Positions 1-7,033 are shown, numbered from the stretch's first letter. The stretch is DNA of 13,456 bases from Palsa-461 sp040414865 (GCA_040414865.1 JBEDUR010000045.1:1-13456); one strand, 5' to 3'. Notes: generated by a model from the sequence alone, not told the origin. Program-made: numbers and translations.

Positions 1-160
1 CCGCGGCTGAACGAAAGGTGATGGGCGACGAGGGTCGCCGAAGAGGAGGCGGGCACGAAGGCTCCCTTGACGAGACGGGGGATTTAGACCAGACGCTCCT
101 CGTTAACCCACGGGAGCGATGGTAGTGGTCCGCGGGCCGGGACGTTGCCGGGGACGGTGC

Positions 161-166
161 CACAAT
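161..166 (+). promoter_or_regulatory. Candidate -10 box (CACAAT) for a leaderless MFS transcript
   Basis: CACAAT lies exactly 6 nt before the GTG at 173. It matches TANAAT in five of six positions, a spacing typical of leaderless actinobacterial mRNAs. No good -35 element is seen and no Shine-Dalgarno sequence precedes the GTG at a normal distance. This is an inference from position and sequence only. Confidence 0.3.
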
Positions 167-172
167 GAGGTC

Positions 173-1477
173 GTGCGCTTCCGCCGCCGATCGAGTGCCA
201 CCCGATCGGCCGTTTTCTCGTCGCTGCGGGAGCGGAACTATCGGCTGTTCTTCGTCGGCCAGATCATCTCGGTCTCGGGGACCTGGATGCAGACAGTCGC
301 CCAGGGTTGGCTGGTGCTGTCGCTGACCCACAGCGGGACCGACCTCGGGTTGATCACCGCGGCCCGGTTCGTCCCGATGCTGGTGCTGTCCCCCTGGGGC
401 GGCCTGATCGCTGACCGGTTGGACAAGCGGCGGATTCTCTACGTCACCCAGTCTCTATCGGGGCTGCTCGCCTTTGCGCTGGCCGCGCTCGACCAGACGG
501 GGGTGATCACGTTGTGGATGGTCGGGGTGATCGCGCTCGCGCTCGGCTTCGTGAACGTCTTCGACAACCCGGCCAGGCAGAGTTTCATCGCCGAGCTGGT
601 GGCCGAGCCCGACCTCCCCAATGCGATCACACTCAACTCGGTCACCATCAACCTCGCCCGCGTGGTCGGACCGGCTTTTGCCGGCTTGCTGATCGCGACC
701 GTCGGGATCGCACCGTGCTTCCTGGCCAATGCGCTCTCCTTCGGCGCCGTCGTCGTCAGTCTGGCCATGATGCGCCGGAGCGAGTTGTATCCGGTCACAC
801 CCGCGCCGCGTCGGCCAGGGCAGGTGCGAGAGGGACTCCGCTACGTGGGCCGGACGCCCGAGTTGTTGGTTCCGCTGCTCATGATCACCGTGGTCGGCAC
901 CCTGGCCTGGGAGTTCCAGGTCTCGTTGCCCCTGGTCGCCCGGTTTACCTTCTCCGGGTCGGCCGCCACCTACGGCACCATGCTCGCTTTCATGGGTGCG
1001 GGAGCGGTGGTCGGTGGTCTGGTGACTGCGCACCGCAACCGGGTTTCGGCCGTCGGGCTCGGGCGATCCTCGATCGCCTGGGGGCTGGCCATACTGGCCA
1101 CGTCGATCGCCCCCAACCTGCCCACCGCGTACGTCCTGCTGCTTCTGGTTGGTTACGGCAGCGTCAGCTTCAACGCGTTGGCCAAGACCACCTTGCAGCT
1201 GGCCGCGGTGCCCTCGATGCGCGGTCGGGTCATGGCCCTATGGTCGGTGGCTTGGCTGGGATCGACTCCGATCGGGGGCCCGATCGTCGGCTGGGTCGGT
1301 CAGAACCTTGGCGCTCGCTGGTCGCTGGTCGTCGGGGGCCTGGCCGCGGTGCTGGCCGGCGTGTTCGGCTACCGAAGTCTGGTCGCGATCGACCGGAAGG
1401 CGGTCGAACCAGATGCCGGAGCGATGGTCGCTGCTTCGGCGTCCGCGCTCAGCGAGCCGGCCACCACCGAGCGGTGA
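173..1477 (+). CDS. MFS transporter, EntS/MFS_3-like exporter
   Basis: A major facilitator superfamily protein with about 12 hydrophobic segments, resembling the EntS/MFS_3 group of proton-driven exporters in the cytoplasmic membrane. Visible signatures are the N-terminal RNYRLFFVGQ..S..GTWMQ block, just before and in the first helix, and the loop 2-3 motif A (GGLIADRLDKRR). The C-terminal half carries a second set of helices (GRVMALWSVAWLGSTPIGGP). I chose GTG at 173 because CACAAT (161-166) sits 6 nt upstream, which fits a leaderless actinobacterial promoter. The frame stays open to an ATG at 119, which would add 18 residues (MVVVRGPGRCRGRCHNEV) that look unlike protein. The substrate cannot be read from sequence. 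The gene ends 3 nt before the convergent oxygenase gene, so export of a product of that neighbour is possible but unproven. Confidence 0.85.
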   Translation: MRFRRRSSATRSAVFSSLRERNYRLFFVGQIISVSGTWMQTVAQGWLVLSLTHSGTDLGLITAARFVPMLVLSPWGGLIADRLDKRRILYVTQSLSGLLAFALAALDQTGVITLWMVGVIALALGFVNVFDNPARQSFIAELVAEPDLPNAITLNSVTINLARVVGPAFAGLLIATVGIAPCFLANALSFGAVVVSLAMMRRSELYPVTPAPRRPGQVREGLRYVGRTPELLVPLLMITVVGTLAWEFQVSLPLVARFTFSGSAATYGTMLAFMGAGAVVGGLVTAHRNRVSAVGLGRSSIAWGLAILATSIAPNLPTAYVLLLLVGYGSVSFNALAKTTLQLAAVPSMRGRVMALWSVAWLGSTPIGGPIVGWVGQNLGARWSLVVGGLAAVLAGVFGYRSLVAIDRKAVEPDAGAMVAASASALSEPATTER

Positions 1478-1480
1478 TCT

Positions 1481-2635
1481 CTAGCGACCCATTTCCGGAT
1501 CTGCTGACCACGACGCGATCACCAGGTAGCCCTGGTCGACGAGCGCTTGTGCCAGCGCGACCAGCGGCCTGACCTCGATGCCGGTCGCCCGGGCGAGCTC
1601 GTGGACGGGCCACCACCGCTGTCGATCAGACCCGAGCGCGTCCAGCGCCCCCCCGAGGCCCTCGGGGAAACGGACGATCCGGTGCCCGAAGACGAGACGG
1701 TCGCCAGAGCGCCGAGCGGCGAGCTGCGGATGGCTGACCCGAACCAGCGAGGATTCCGACACCACCCTGGACGGGCCAGCGAGCCCTGGCGCCGGGGTGA
1801 CCCCGCGCGTCGCCGCCCGCTCGTCGAGGTACCGGGCCAGCCAGGTCTCGGGTGAGGCCGACGCCAAGAAGTGGACGAAGTGTTCGAGGACGGCGGTCGC
1901 CCAGGCCACTCGGTCGCCAGCCATGTCGTCGAGCCCCATTGCCCAGGGCGCCGGAGCGCGCACCTCGGGCAGATCGGTCGCCTGGTCGACGAGCCACTGC
2001 AGCAAGTGGTGCCCGATCGGCCGGCGCAAGCCCACCGTGAGATGCAGGCTGGGGGGCTCCGAACATGAGGCCCGGTGGGGATCGCCCTGACGCACGAAGA
2101 GCACGTCACCGGGCTCGAGGGTCACCTCGAGGCGGGCCGGGCGGTCGTGGACGGGTTGGTCGTGGTGGCGCATCATCCAGATCGGGTGTTCGATCTGACG
2201 GTCCCACACCTCCCAGCGCTTGGCCCCCGAGACCTGCAGGATCAGCGCGTCCAGGGTGTCGTGGTGGGCCGGGAACCCGAGGGTCTCGGCGACCGGTGAG
2301 TAGTAGAGGTTGACCCTGACGGGATCGCCGCCCAGCTCCTCCTCCAGCTTCCCAGCGAGCCGAGCGAGCGGCTCGCTGTAACGCTCGGCTTCTTCGACCT
2401 GCACCGTCCAGCCGAGGGGCATTGCCTCGACCAGGTCGTCGACGCCGACGCGGTTCCGTCGGCTCCCGTCGCGGATCAGGTTGACCGGGGCCCCGGAGTG
2501 ATAGAGGAGGCGCTCGAGATCGTCGGTTCGGAACGCTCCATCAGGGAGCGCCCCCTTCGCCAGCCACGACGAGTCCGGTTCATCGTGCACCTGGGCCGCG
2601 AGCAGCCGGAGCGCATCCTCAACGTGAGGGGTCAC
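1481..2635 (-). CDS. JmjC/cupin-fold Fe(II)/2-oxoglutarate oxygenase (ROXA/NO66-like)
   Basis: A 384-residue protein of the JmjC cupin_4 group, which includes ribosomal oxygenases YcfD/RoxA, NO66 and MINA53; these hydroxylate Arg or His side chains of proteins. The metal triad is visible: H124-x-D126 in PAHHDTLDALILQ and H187 in GDVLFVRQGDPH. The family markers SGAKRWEVWD (136-145) and SLHLTVGL (196-203) are also present. Residues about 310-375 (VFGHRIVRFPEG to DQGYLV) look like the C-terminal winged-helix part of ROXA-like enzymes. The start is GTG; no strong Shine-Dalgarno is seen. It lies 30 nt downstream of a repeat-peptide gene on the same strand, likely one transcript. The substrate could be a ribosomal protein, as in the known family, or the adjacent peptide (inference). 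Confidence 0.85.
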   Translation of the reverse strand: MTPHVEDALRLLAAQVHDEPDSSWLAKGALPDGAFRTDDLERLLYHSGAPVNLIRDGSRRNRVGVDDLVEAMPLGWTVQVEEAERYSEPLARLAGKLEEELGGDPVRVNLYYSPVAETLGFPAHHDTLDALILQVSGAKRWEVWDRQIEHPIWMMRHHDQPVHDRPARLEVTLEPGDVLFVRQGDPHRASCSEPPSLHLTVGLRRPIGHHLLQWLVDQATDLPEVRAPAPWAMGLDDMAGDRVAWATAVLEHFVHFLASASPETWLARYLDERAATRGVTPAPGLAGPSRVVSESSLVRVSHPQLAARRSGDRLVFGHRIVRFPEGLGGALDALGSDRQRWWPVHELARATGIEVRPLVALAQALVDQGYLVIASWSADPEMGR

Positions 2636-2665
2636 CGGCGCCTGAGGGGAGCTTTGTGCGAAGGG

Positions 2666-2932
2666 CTACCGGCTGGGCCCGTCACCGTCACTCGGCCGGG
2701 GGCCGTCACCGTCACTCGGCCGAGGGCCGTCACCGTCGCGCGGCCGGGGGCCATCGCCGTCACTCGGTCGGGGCCCGTCACCGTCACTCGGCCGGGGCCC
2801 GTCACCGTCACTCGGCCGGGGGCCATCGCCGTCCCTGGCTCTGACCGGGGCGAATTCCGGCACCCGCGCGTGTTTCTCCCGCACCGAGAGGAAAGGTTCG
2901 ACAGAGATTTGAACGTCATCAGTGGTCGTCAT
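2666..2932 (-). CDS. Small repeat protein with six DGDGPRPS units (candidate modified peptide precursor)
   Basis: An 88-residue protein. Residues 1-33 (MTTTDDVQISVEPFLSVREK, then HARVPEFAPVRAR) are non-repetitive and leader-like. The rest is six tandem 8-residue units DGDGPRPS, one of them ending in R instead of S, then a partial DGDGPSR and stop. It has no Cys, no signal peptide and no membrane segment, and is probably disordered. The ATG at 2932 is supported by GGAGG 4 nt upstream and a TATAAC -10 candidate about 45 nt upstream. Repeat units differ at third codon positions (GGC/GGT, GAC/GAT, GGC/GGG, CCC/CCT, CGG/CGA), which fixes this as the coding frame. The JmjC oxygenase gene follows after 30 nt. 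I recognise no family. Possible roles are a multi-core RiPP-like substrate of the oxygenase or an acidic Ca2+-binding linker; both are inference. Confidence 0.6.
   Translation of the reverse strand: MTTTDDVQISVEPFLSVREKHARVPEFAPVRARDGDGPRPSDGDGPRPSDGDGPRPSDGDGPRPRDGDGPRPSDGDGPRPSDGDGPSR
2679..2822 (-). repeat. Six tandem 24-bp repeats inside the small peptide gene
   Basis: Units begin at 2679, 2703, 2727, 2751, 2775 and 2799, each 24 bp, with a degenerate seventh from 2823. Plus-strand units read CCGTCACCGTCACTCGGCCG followed by four G/C/A bases. Read on the minus strand each encodes DGDGPRPS. Of the positions that vary between units, all but those in the last codon (AGT versus CGC) are synonymous on the minus strand. 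Confidence 0.9.
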
Positions 2933-2936
2933 GGCG

Positions 2937-2941
2937 CCTCC
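2937..2941 (-). promoter_or_regulatory. Shine-Dalgarno GGAGG for the repeat-peptide gene
   Basis: On the minus strand GGAGG is followed by 4 nt (CGCC) and then the ATG at 2932. This decides the start at 2932 rather than the longer open frame reaching 3160, whose upstream residues are low-quality. Confidence 0.6.
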
Positions 2942-2974
2942 GGGCAGATGGAACCGGGCTGGAAGGACTGGCCC

Positions 2975-2980
2975 GTTATA
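2975..2980 (-). promoter_or_regulatory. Candidate -10 box TATAAC for the peptide-oxygenase unit
   Basis: TATAAC on the minus strand lies about 43 nt upstream of the peptide ATG, in an otherwise very GC-rich stretch, giving an expected 5' leader of about 35 nt. No convincing -35 hexamer is found at 16-18 nt, so the call rests on the -10 alone. Confidence 0.35.
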
Positions 2981-3093
2981 GCCCGGGTGGAACGGGTCGC
3001 GCCCGCTCAGCCGTCGGGCCCTTTGATCGGTTCGTCCACGGGCAGTGGGTGAGGGCCGTTCGGGCCCCACGCCGGTGGTCGTCGAGCCGGGAT

Positions 3094-3118
3094 GTCGATG
3101 CTGCCTTCGAGCATCGAC
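3094..3118. promoter_or_regulatory. Perfect 9-bp inverted repeat, possible operator or hairpin
   Basis: GTCGATGCT, 7-nt spacer GCCTTCG, AGCATCGAC. It lies between the divergent peptide-oxygenase unit and the exchanger gene, with no T-run after it on either strand, so a regulator site is as likely as a hairpin. No regulator gene is seen nearby. Confidence 0.35.
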
Positions 3119-3277
3119 CATCGCCACCGGCAGCCCGGCTGGTTCCATGTCGCGGACCAATGGTCAGGGCGGGTCTCGGGATGGCGGCCGAGTCAACGGG
3201 CGTCGCTGTCGGAGCGCTCGACCGATACCATCCCGAGCGGAGTGCCGGGAAGCCTGGTCGGCAGCAGCCCTGGACGC

Positions 3278-3284
3278 GGGAGGT
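3278..3284 (+). promoter_or_regulatory. Shine-Dalgarno GGGAGGT deciding a GTG start for the exchanger
   Basis: GGGAGGT ends 3 nt before GTG at 3288 and about 15 nt before the in-frame ATG at 3300. This favours the GTG. Confidence 0.55.
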
Positions 3285-3287
3285 GCC

Positions 3288-4331
3288 GTGGGCCATCCGA
3301 TGACGGTGCTCTGGGTCTGCCAGCTTGCAGTGCTTTCGAACGCCGGCGCCTCGGTGCTCTTACCGATCTCGGTGTTGGTGAGCCTGGGTGCAAGCACGCT
3401 GGCCATCGGGAGGCTGGAGCGGATCGCGGCCAGACTCGGGTTCAGAGAGGCCACTCTCGGTCTGGTAGCCGCGCTAGCTGCCGACGGGCCCGAAATCACC
3501 GCTGCGATCACGGGTCTGGTACGCGGCCAGCACACGATCGGGGTCGGCGTGGTTCTCGGCTCCAACGCCTTCAATCTGGCCGCCCTGCTGGGCCTGGGTG
3601 CCCTAAGCGCCGGGCGGATCCGCTTGCACCGTGACGTCATTGTCTTCGCAGGGACCGTTGCCAGCGCCATCGCGCTGGTCACCCTCGGGGCGGCTTCCGG
3701 GACGCTCGCCCCCGGGCTCGCCCTCGGACTCTCGGCGATGGTGTTCGTCCCCTATGTCGTGGTTTCGTCAGTCAGCCCGGCGACACTGGCCCGCTGGCCG
3801 TTGCCACCGCGGCTGGGCGTCGGGCTGGCGACGGCTGTAGCCGACGAGGAGGCGGAGATCGCGGCGACCATCGACACGCACCATGCACGGTCGATCGATG
3901 TCGTCGTGGGTGCAGCCGCTTTGGGCACCGTGATCGCGTCGTCCATCCTCATGGAGTACTCGGCCACCGCGGTGGGCGAGCATCACCACATCTCGGACAT
4001 CTTGATCGGGGGCGTGATTCTTGCCGCGCTCACGAGCCTTCCGAACGCGGTCGGGGCGATTTATCTGGCCCGCCGGGGCCGGGGGTCTGCCGCGCTCAGC
4101 ACCGCGTTGAACTCGAACACGCTGAACGTGCTTTTCGGCCTGCTCGTGCCGGGGGTCATCGTCGGGCTGGACGGCTACGGGGGCTCGGGCCTCTTGGTTG
4201 CTGTCTGGTACATGGGACTCACGATCGGCGCGCTCGCCCTCGCCTACCGCGGCCGGGGCCTCGGGCGGGCGGACGGAGCAGTGCTGGTATGCGGTTACCT
4301 CGGGCTGGTGGCGGTGCTGGCGACCCGCTGA
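3288..4331 (+). CDS. Na+/Ca2+ exchanger family (CaCA) membrane transporter
   Basis: A 347-residue membrane protein with two inverted alpha-repeat halves typical of the CaCA superfamily, which exchanges Ca2+ or other cations for Na+ or H+ across the cytoplasmic membrane. Repeat 1 is around residues 59-102 (ALAADGPEITAAITGL and VVLGSNAFNLAALLG). Repeat 2 is around 245-286 (LAALTSLPNAVGAIYL and LNSNTLNVLFGL). The paired GSNxxN and NSNxxN motifs and the two acidic or polar P-containing turns form the expected ion site. Repeat 2 has SLPN where many members have (S/T)xPE. A central loop (DEEAEIAATIDTHHARS) is acidic and His-containing. The GTG at 3288 follows GGGAGGT with 3-4 nt spacing; an in-frame ATG at 3300 is too far from it. 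The gene is divergent from the peptide-oxygenase unit. Ion specificity is not readable. Confidence 0.85.
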   Translation: MGHPMTVLWVCQLAVLSNAGASVLLPISVLVSLGASTLAIGRLERIAARLGFREATLGLVAALAADGPEITAAITGLVRGQHTIGVGVVLGSNAFNLAALLGLGALSAGRIRLHRDVIVFAGTVASAIALVTLGAASGTLAPGLALGLSAMVFVPYVVVSSVSPATLARWPLPPRLGVGLATAVADEEAEIAATIDTHHARSIDVVVGAAALGTVIASSILMEYSATAVGEHHHISDILIGGVILAALTSLPNAVGAIYLARRGRGSAALSTALNSNTLNVLFGLLVPGVIVGLDGYGGSGLLVAVWYMGLTIGALALAYRGRGLGRADGAVLVCGYLGLVAVLATR

Positions 4332-4358
4332 CCGAACTCGCCGTCAAGCCGGGTGGTC

Positions 4359-5429
4359 TCAGGACCCGCAGTCTCCCAACCAGGGCCGCTCGCCTTCGGC
4401 GTTGTACAGGGCGACCGCGAGCGTGTCCTGCTCGGCCTTCGAGGCCTGGTTGGGTGGGACGCCGATGAGCTGGGGGAGTCCGGCAAGCTGGGCGGCGAGG
4501 TTCCATGTTGACTGCAGGAACTGGAAGCCGCCCATGTACTGGCCGTTTGGGGACACCGCCTGGTAGTTCCCGCTGGACTCGACCTGGAGGGCGCACTGGA
4601 GGAAGGGGGGCAACGGTGGATCGCTCAGAGCTACGGCAGGGGCTGGCGTGCCCACGCTGGCAGCCTCGGCCTGCCGGGTGTCGGCGGCAGCGGCGGCCTG
4701 CCGGGTGGCGGCGGCAGCCGCGGCCTCCAGGGCCCGCTCGGCCGCGATCGCTTCGGCGAGCTGGCCGTTGACCATCGCCTGCTGGCTGGAGAGCTGTGCC
4801 GTCACCTGTTGGGCTCGGCCGAGGTCGCTCGCGGCCGCGGCCTGCGCCGCTCGATCTTGGCCGGCCCGGATCGTGAGCTCCGCCTCGGCCTGGTCAAGCC
4901 GGACCTGGTCGGTGTGGAGGGCGGCGAGAGTCACCGTCGTGTTCCCGATGGCTACATTCTCGTACTCGCTGCGGCTGCCGAGGGCCTGGCGGTTCGTCTC
5001 GAAGAGCGAAAGCGTCGGGTTGAGTGCGCTGCTGCCGGCGTTGACGTACGCGCTGACCGCCTCTTCGGAGAGTCGAACGCGGTCGGTGTGCACTCGCAAC
5101 TGGTCGTTGTCGATCTGGTGGCGGACCACGGCGATGGCTGCCGCGTCCTGGTAGATGGTGATCGAGTCGAGCTCGTACTGGTGCTCGAGCGTGTTCACCT
5201 GAAGCTGCTCTTGGACGAGCTGCTGGCTGAGTTGTGCCGCCTCGGCCTGCAAGCTGTCGGTCAGGCTCGAGGCGCCCGCCCTGGATGCCAAAAGCACAGG
5301 CTGTACGACGCACGCGCCCAAGAGAAGCGCCGCGACCAACCGGCAGATGATGTGCGCCGGGAAGTGGTACCGCGCGCCCTGCAGGTATCGCGCCGCCGAC
5401 GAGGTCGACGGCGACTCAGCGTCAACCAC
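4359..5429 (-). CDS. Secreted coiled-coil protein with Rpf/transglycosylase-like C-terminal domain
   Basis: A 356-residue exported protein. A basic start is followed by a hydrophobic segment (about 28-49, IICRLVAALLLGACVVQPVL) that looks like a signal peptide or membrane anchor. Residues 55-125 and 165-258 are Ala/Gln/Glu-rich helices likely to form a PcsB/CwlO-like coiled coil. The C-terminal 85 residues resemble the resuscitation-promoting-factor/lytic transglycosylase fold: FLQCALQVESSGNY with probable catalytic E284, then YMGGFQFLQSTWN, and ALYNAEGERPWLGDC. C279 and C354 could form a disulfide. The expected role is cleavage of peptidoglycan during growth or separation. The GTG start has GGACGGG upstream; another start cannot be excluded. 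It converges on the cation exchanger gene with a 27-nt gap and no strong terminator. Confidence 0.8.
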   Translation of the reverse strand: MVDAESPSTSSAARYLQGARYHFPAHIICRLVAALLLGACVVQPVLLASRAGASSLTDSLQAEAAQLSQQLVQEQLQVNTLEHQYELDSITIYQDAAAIAVVRHQIDNDQLRVHTDRVRLSEEAVSAYVNAGSSALNPTLSLFETNRQALGSRSEYENVAIGNTTVTLAALHTDQVRLDQAEAELTIRAGQDRAAQAAAASDLGRAQQVTAQLSSQQAMVNGQLAEAIAAERALEAAAAAATRQAAAAADTRQAEAASVGTPAPAVALSDPPLPPFLQCALQVESSGNYQAVSPNGQYMGGFQFLQSTWNLAAQLAGLPQLIGVPPNQASKAEQDTLAVALYNAEGERPWLGDCGS

Positions 5430-5467
5430 GACCCGTCCGGTCTAGCGGGTCCAACCTGCCGTGTCCA

Positions 5468-5499
5468 CGGGCACGGGGCCCCGGAGCTGCCCGTGCCCG
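5468..5499. promoter_or_regulatory. Perfect 10-bp inverted repeat in a divergent promoter region
   Basis: CGGGCACGGG and CCCGTGCCCG separated by 12 nt, between the divergent Rpf-like gene and the NfeD-slipin operon. No T-run follows. It could be an operator or an RNA hairpin in either 5' leader. Confidence 0.35.
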
Positions 5500-5582
5500 A
5501 GTCGGGGCACCGGCCCCGGTGAGGGCCCGAACACGGGCTTGTGGAGCTATGGTGGCCAGGGAGTTTGAGGTGAGGAGTCAGC

Positions 5583-6107
5583 ATGTGGGCCGGCGTTGGA
5601 GTCTTGCTCGGGCTGGTGGTGGTCGCTTCGGTCCTCGGCTTTCACGTCGGCCCCCACGGGCACCTGGTCGCGCTCGGCCTGGGCGTGGCAGCGGCGGTGT
5701 GGCTGGTCGTCATGGCCGCGACCGGTCAGGCAGCTCCGATCCTGTGGGTTCTGCTCGGGGCAGATGTCGCCATCTCGGCAGGTCTGGGCGTGGTCGCCTG
5801 GCGGGGGCTACGCCTGGTCGACGAACACCCAGGCGGACATGTCACCACCGGCGTCTTGGGCGCCGAGGGCGTGGCCATGACCGATCTCGACCCGGATGGG
5901 ATTGTGCGAGTGCACGGTGAACAGTGGTCGGCCACATCGATGAACCGACCAGTCACGGCCGGCCAGCGGGTGCAGGTCATCGAGGCGTCCGGTGTGCGGC
6001 TCGGCGTATGGTCCGAGGACGACGTGACCGCCGAGATCGAGAACCATCGCTTCGGCGGCCACTTGGGTCGCGGACATCGAGGCGTAAAGCGGGAGGAAGC
6101 CCAATGA
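5583..6107 (+). CDS. NfeD-like membrane protein
   Basis: A 174-residue protein with two or three N-terminal hydrophobic helices (about 2-20, 27-46, 51-73). A soluble beta-rich segment follows (about 89-143: VLGAEGVAMTDLDPDGIVRV, then GEQWSA, then VTAGQRVQVIEASGVRLGV), matching the OB-fold of NfeD proteins. NfeD proteins partner with SPFH proteins of the next gene, in membrane microdomains and membrane quality control. ATG at 5583 follows GAGGTGAGGAG. Its TGA overlaps the ATG of the slipin gene (ATGA), indicating translational coupling. The serine-protease domain of long NfeD forms is absent, so this is the short form. Confidence 0.8.
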   Translation: MWAGVGVLLGLVVVASVLGFHVGPHGHLVALGLGVAAAVWLVVMAATGQAAPILWVLLGADVAISAGLGVVAWRGLRLVDEHPGGHVTTGVLGAEGVAMTDLDPDGIVRVHGEQWSATSMNRPVTAGQRVQVIEASGVRLGVWSEDDVTAEIENHRFGGHLGRGHRGVKREEAQ

Positions 6108-7033
6108 TCATCGGAGTCGTCATCGGCATCGTCGCCTTCGCGGCACTGGTGCTCGCGACCATGTCGGTGCGGATCGCCCGGGAGTACCAGAGGATCGTCC
6201 TGTTCCGGCTGGGCCGTGCGATCGGCACCCGCGGTCCGGGGCTCGTCATGATCAACCCGGTGATCGACCGAACCAACTGGGTGGATTTGCGCGAACGCTT
6301 TCTGGAGATCCCTTCCCAGACCGCCATCACGAGCGACAATGCGCCGATCTCGATCGACTTCATCATCTTCTACAAGGTGATGGACGCACAGATGTCGGTG
6401 TTGGTCGTGCAGAACTTCGCTGGTGCCGCCCTGAACATCGCAGCCACCACCTTGCGAAGCGTGGTCGGCGACATGCCCCTCGACGACGTGCTGTCCAAGC
6501 GCGAAGACATGAACGCTGTCCTTCGCGTCCGGTTGGACGAAGTGACCGAGCGCTGGGGGGTGAAGGTGACGAGCGTCGAGGTGCGGGAGATCAACCCGCC
6601 TCCGGGGGTGCTCGAGGCCATGACTCGCCAGATGTCGGCTGAGCGCACCCGGCGGGCGCAGGTCACTGAGGCCGAGGGACAGAAAGCAGCGGCCATCCTG
6701 GCTGCCGAGGGCCAACGTCAGGCGGCCATCACCCTGGCCGAGGGGACGCAGCGGGCGACGGTGCTCGCCGCCGAAGGGGAGCGCCAGGCGGCGATTTTGA
6801 AGGCCGAGGGGTTCTCGGGAGCGCTGGGGAAGATTCTTGAGGTAGGTCGGACGCTCGACGAGAACACACTGCTCTTGCAGTACTTCGACACCCTTCGTCA
6901 GGTCGGGTCGTCGCCGTCGACCAAGTTCGTCGTACCCATGGAGCTCTCCAGTCTGCTCAACGGGCTGCGCTCGCTCGTCCCGGTCGAGCCACCGGCGGTG
7001 CCGGCCACCCCGCCGTCGCCGAACGGGAGCTGA
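6104..7033 (+). CDS. Slipin (SPFH/band 7 membrane protein)
   Basis: A 309-residue stomatin-like protein. One N-terminal membrane helix (1-20) is followed by an SPFH/band 7 domain (about 22-185) with slipin signatures such as REYQRIVLFRLGR, GPGLVMINPVID, LRERFLEIPSQTAITSDNAP and GVKVTSVEVREINPP. The tail has five AEG triplets at residues 190, 201, 212, 223 and 234, an exact 11-residue period expected of the coiled-coil oligomerisation stalk. A Pro-rich end follows (VEPPAVPATPPSPNGS). ATG at 6104 has GGGAGGA 7 nt upstream and overlaps the NfeD stop. It probably forms ring-like oligomers in the membrane with NfeD. A longer open frame reaches back to 5924, but that part is a shadow of the NfeD gene. 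Confidence 0.9.
   Translation: MIIGVVIGIVAFAALVLATMSVRIAREYQRIVLFRLGRAIGTRGPGLVMINPVIDRTNWVDLRERFLEIPSQTAITSDNAPISIDFIIFYKVMDAQMSVLVVQNFAGAALNIAATTLRSVVGDMPLDDVLSKREDMNAVLRVRLDEVTERWGVKVTSVEVREINPPPGVLEAMTRQMSAERTRRAQVTEAEGQKAAAILAAEGQRQAAITLAEGTQRATVLAAEGERQAAILKAEGFSGALGKILEVGRTLDENTLLLQYFDTLRQVGSSPSTKFVVPMELSSLLNGLRSLVPVEPPAVPATPPSPNGS

Larger units (their letters stand above)
2933..3287. other. Divergent intergenic region between peptide-oxygenase unit and cation exchanger
   Basis: About 355 bp without a credible gene. It holds the minus-strand TATAAC and Shine-Dalgarno of the peptide gene, a 9-bp inverted repeat (3094-3118), the small palindrome GACCAATGGTC, and a plus-strand TACCAT (3226-3231). 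TACCAT could be the -10 of the exchanger, about 57 nt before its start codon. The open frames crossing it lack protein-like composition. Confidence 0.5.

Noticed and set aside
3..125. Open frame from the window edge as the tail of an upstream gene
   Set aside because: About 40 residues with no recognisable motif; too little to support a call.
514..1572. 352-codon plus-strand frame inside the MFS gene
   Set aside because: Arg/Gly/His-rich shadow of the MFS frame, with no motifs.
2679..2822. CRISPR-like array
   Set aside because: Units are contiguous 24-bp tandem repeats without spacers and lie in a coding frame.
2632..2919. Minus-strand frame with GRVTVTGPG repeats
   Set aside because: Same DNA in a second frame; it lacks a Shine-Dalgarno and shows non-synonymous repeat variation.
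2498..3052. Plus-strand frame with VTVTRPG repeats
   Set aside because: It is the antisense of the DGDGPRPS gene; repeat-unit differences change residues here but are silent on the minus strand.
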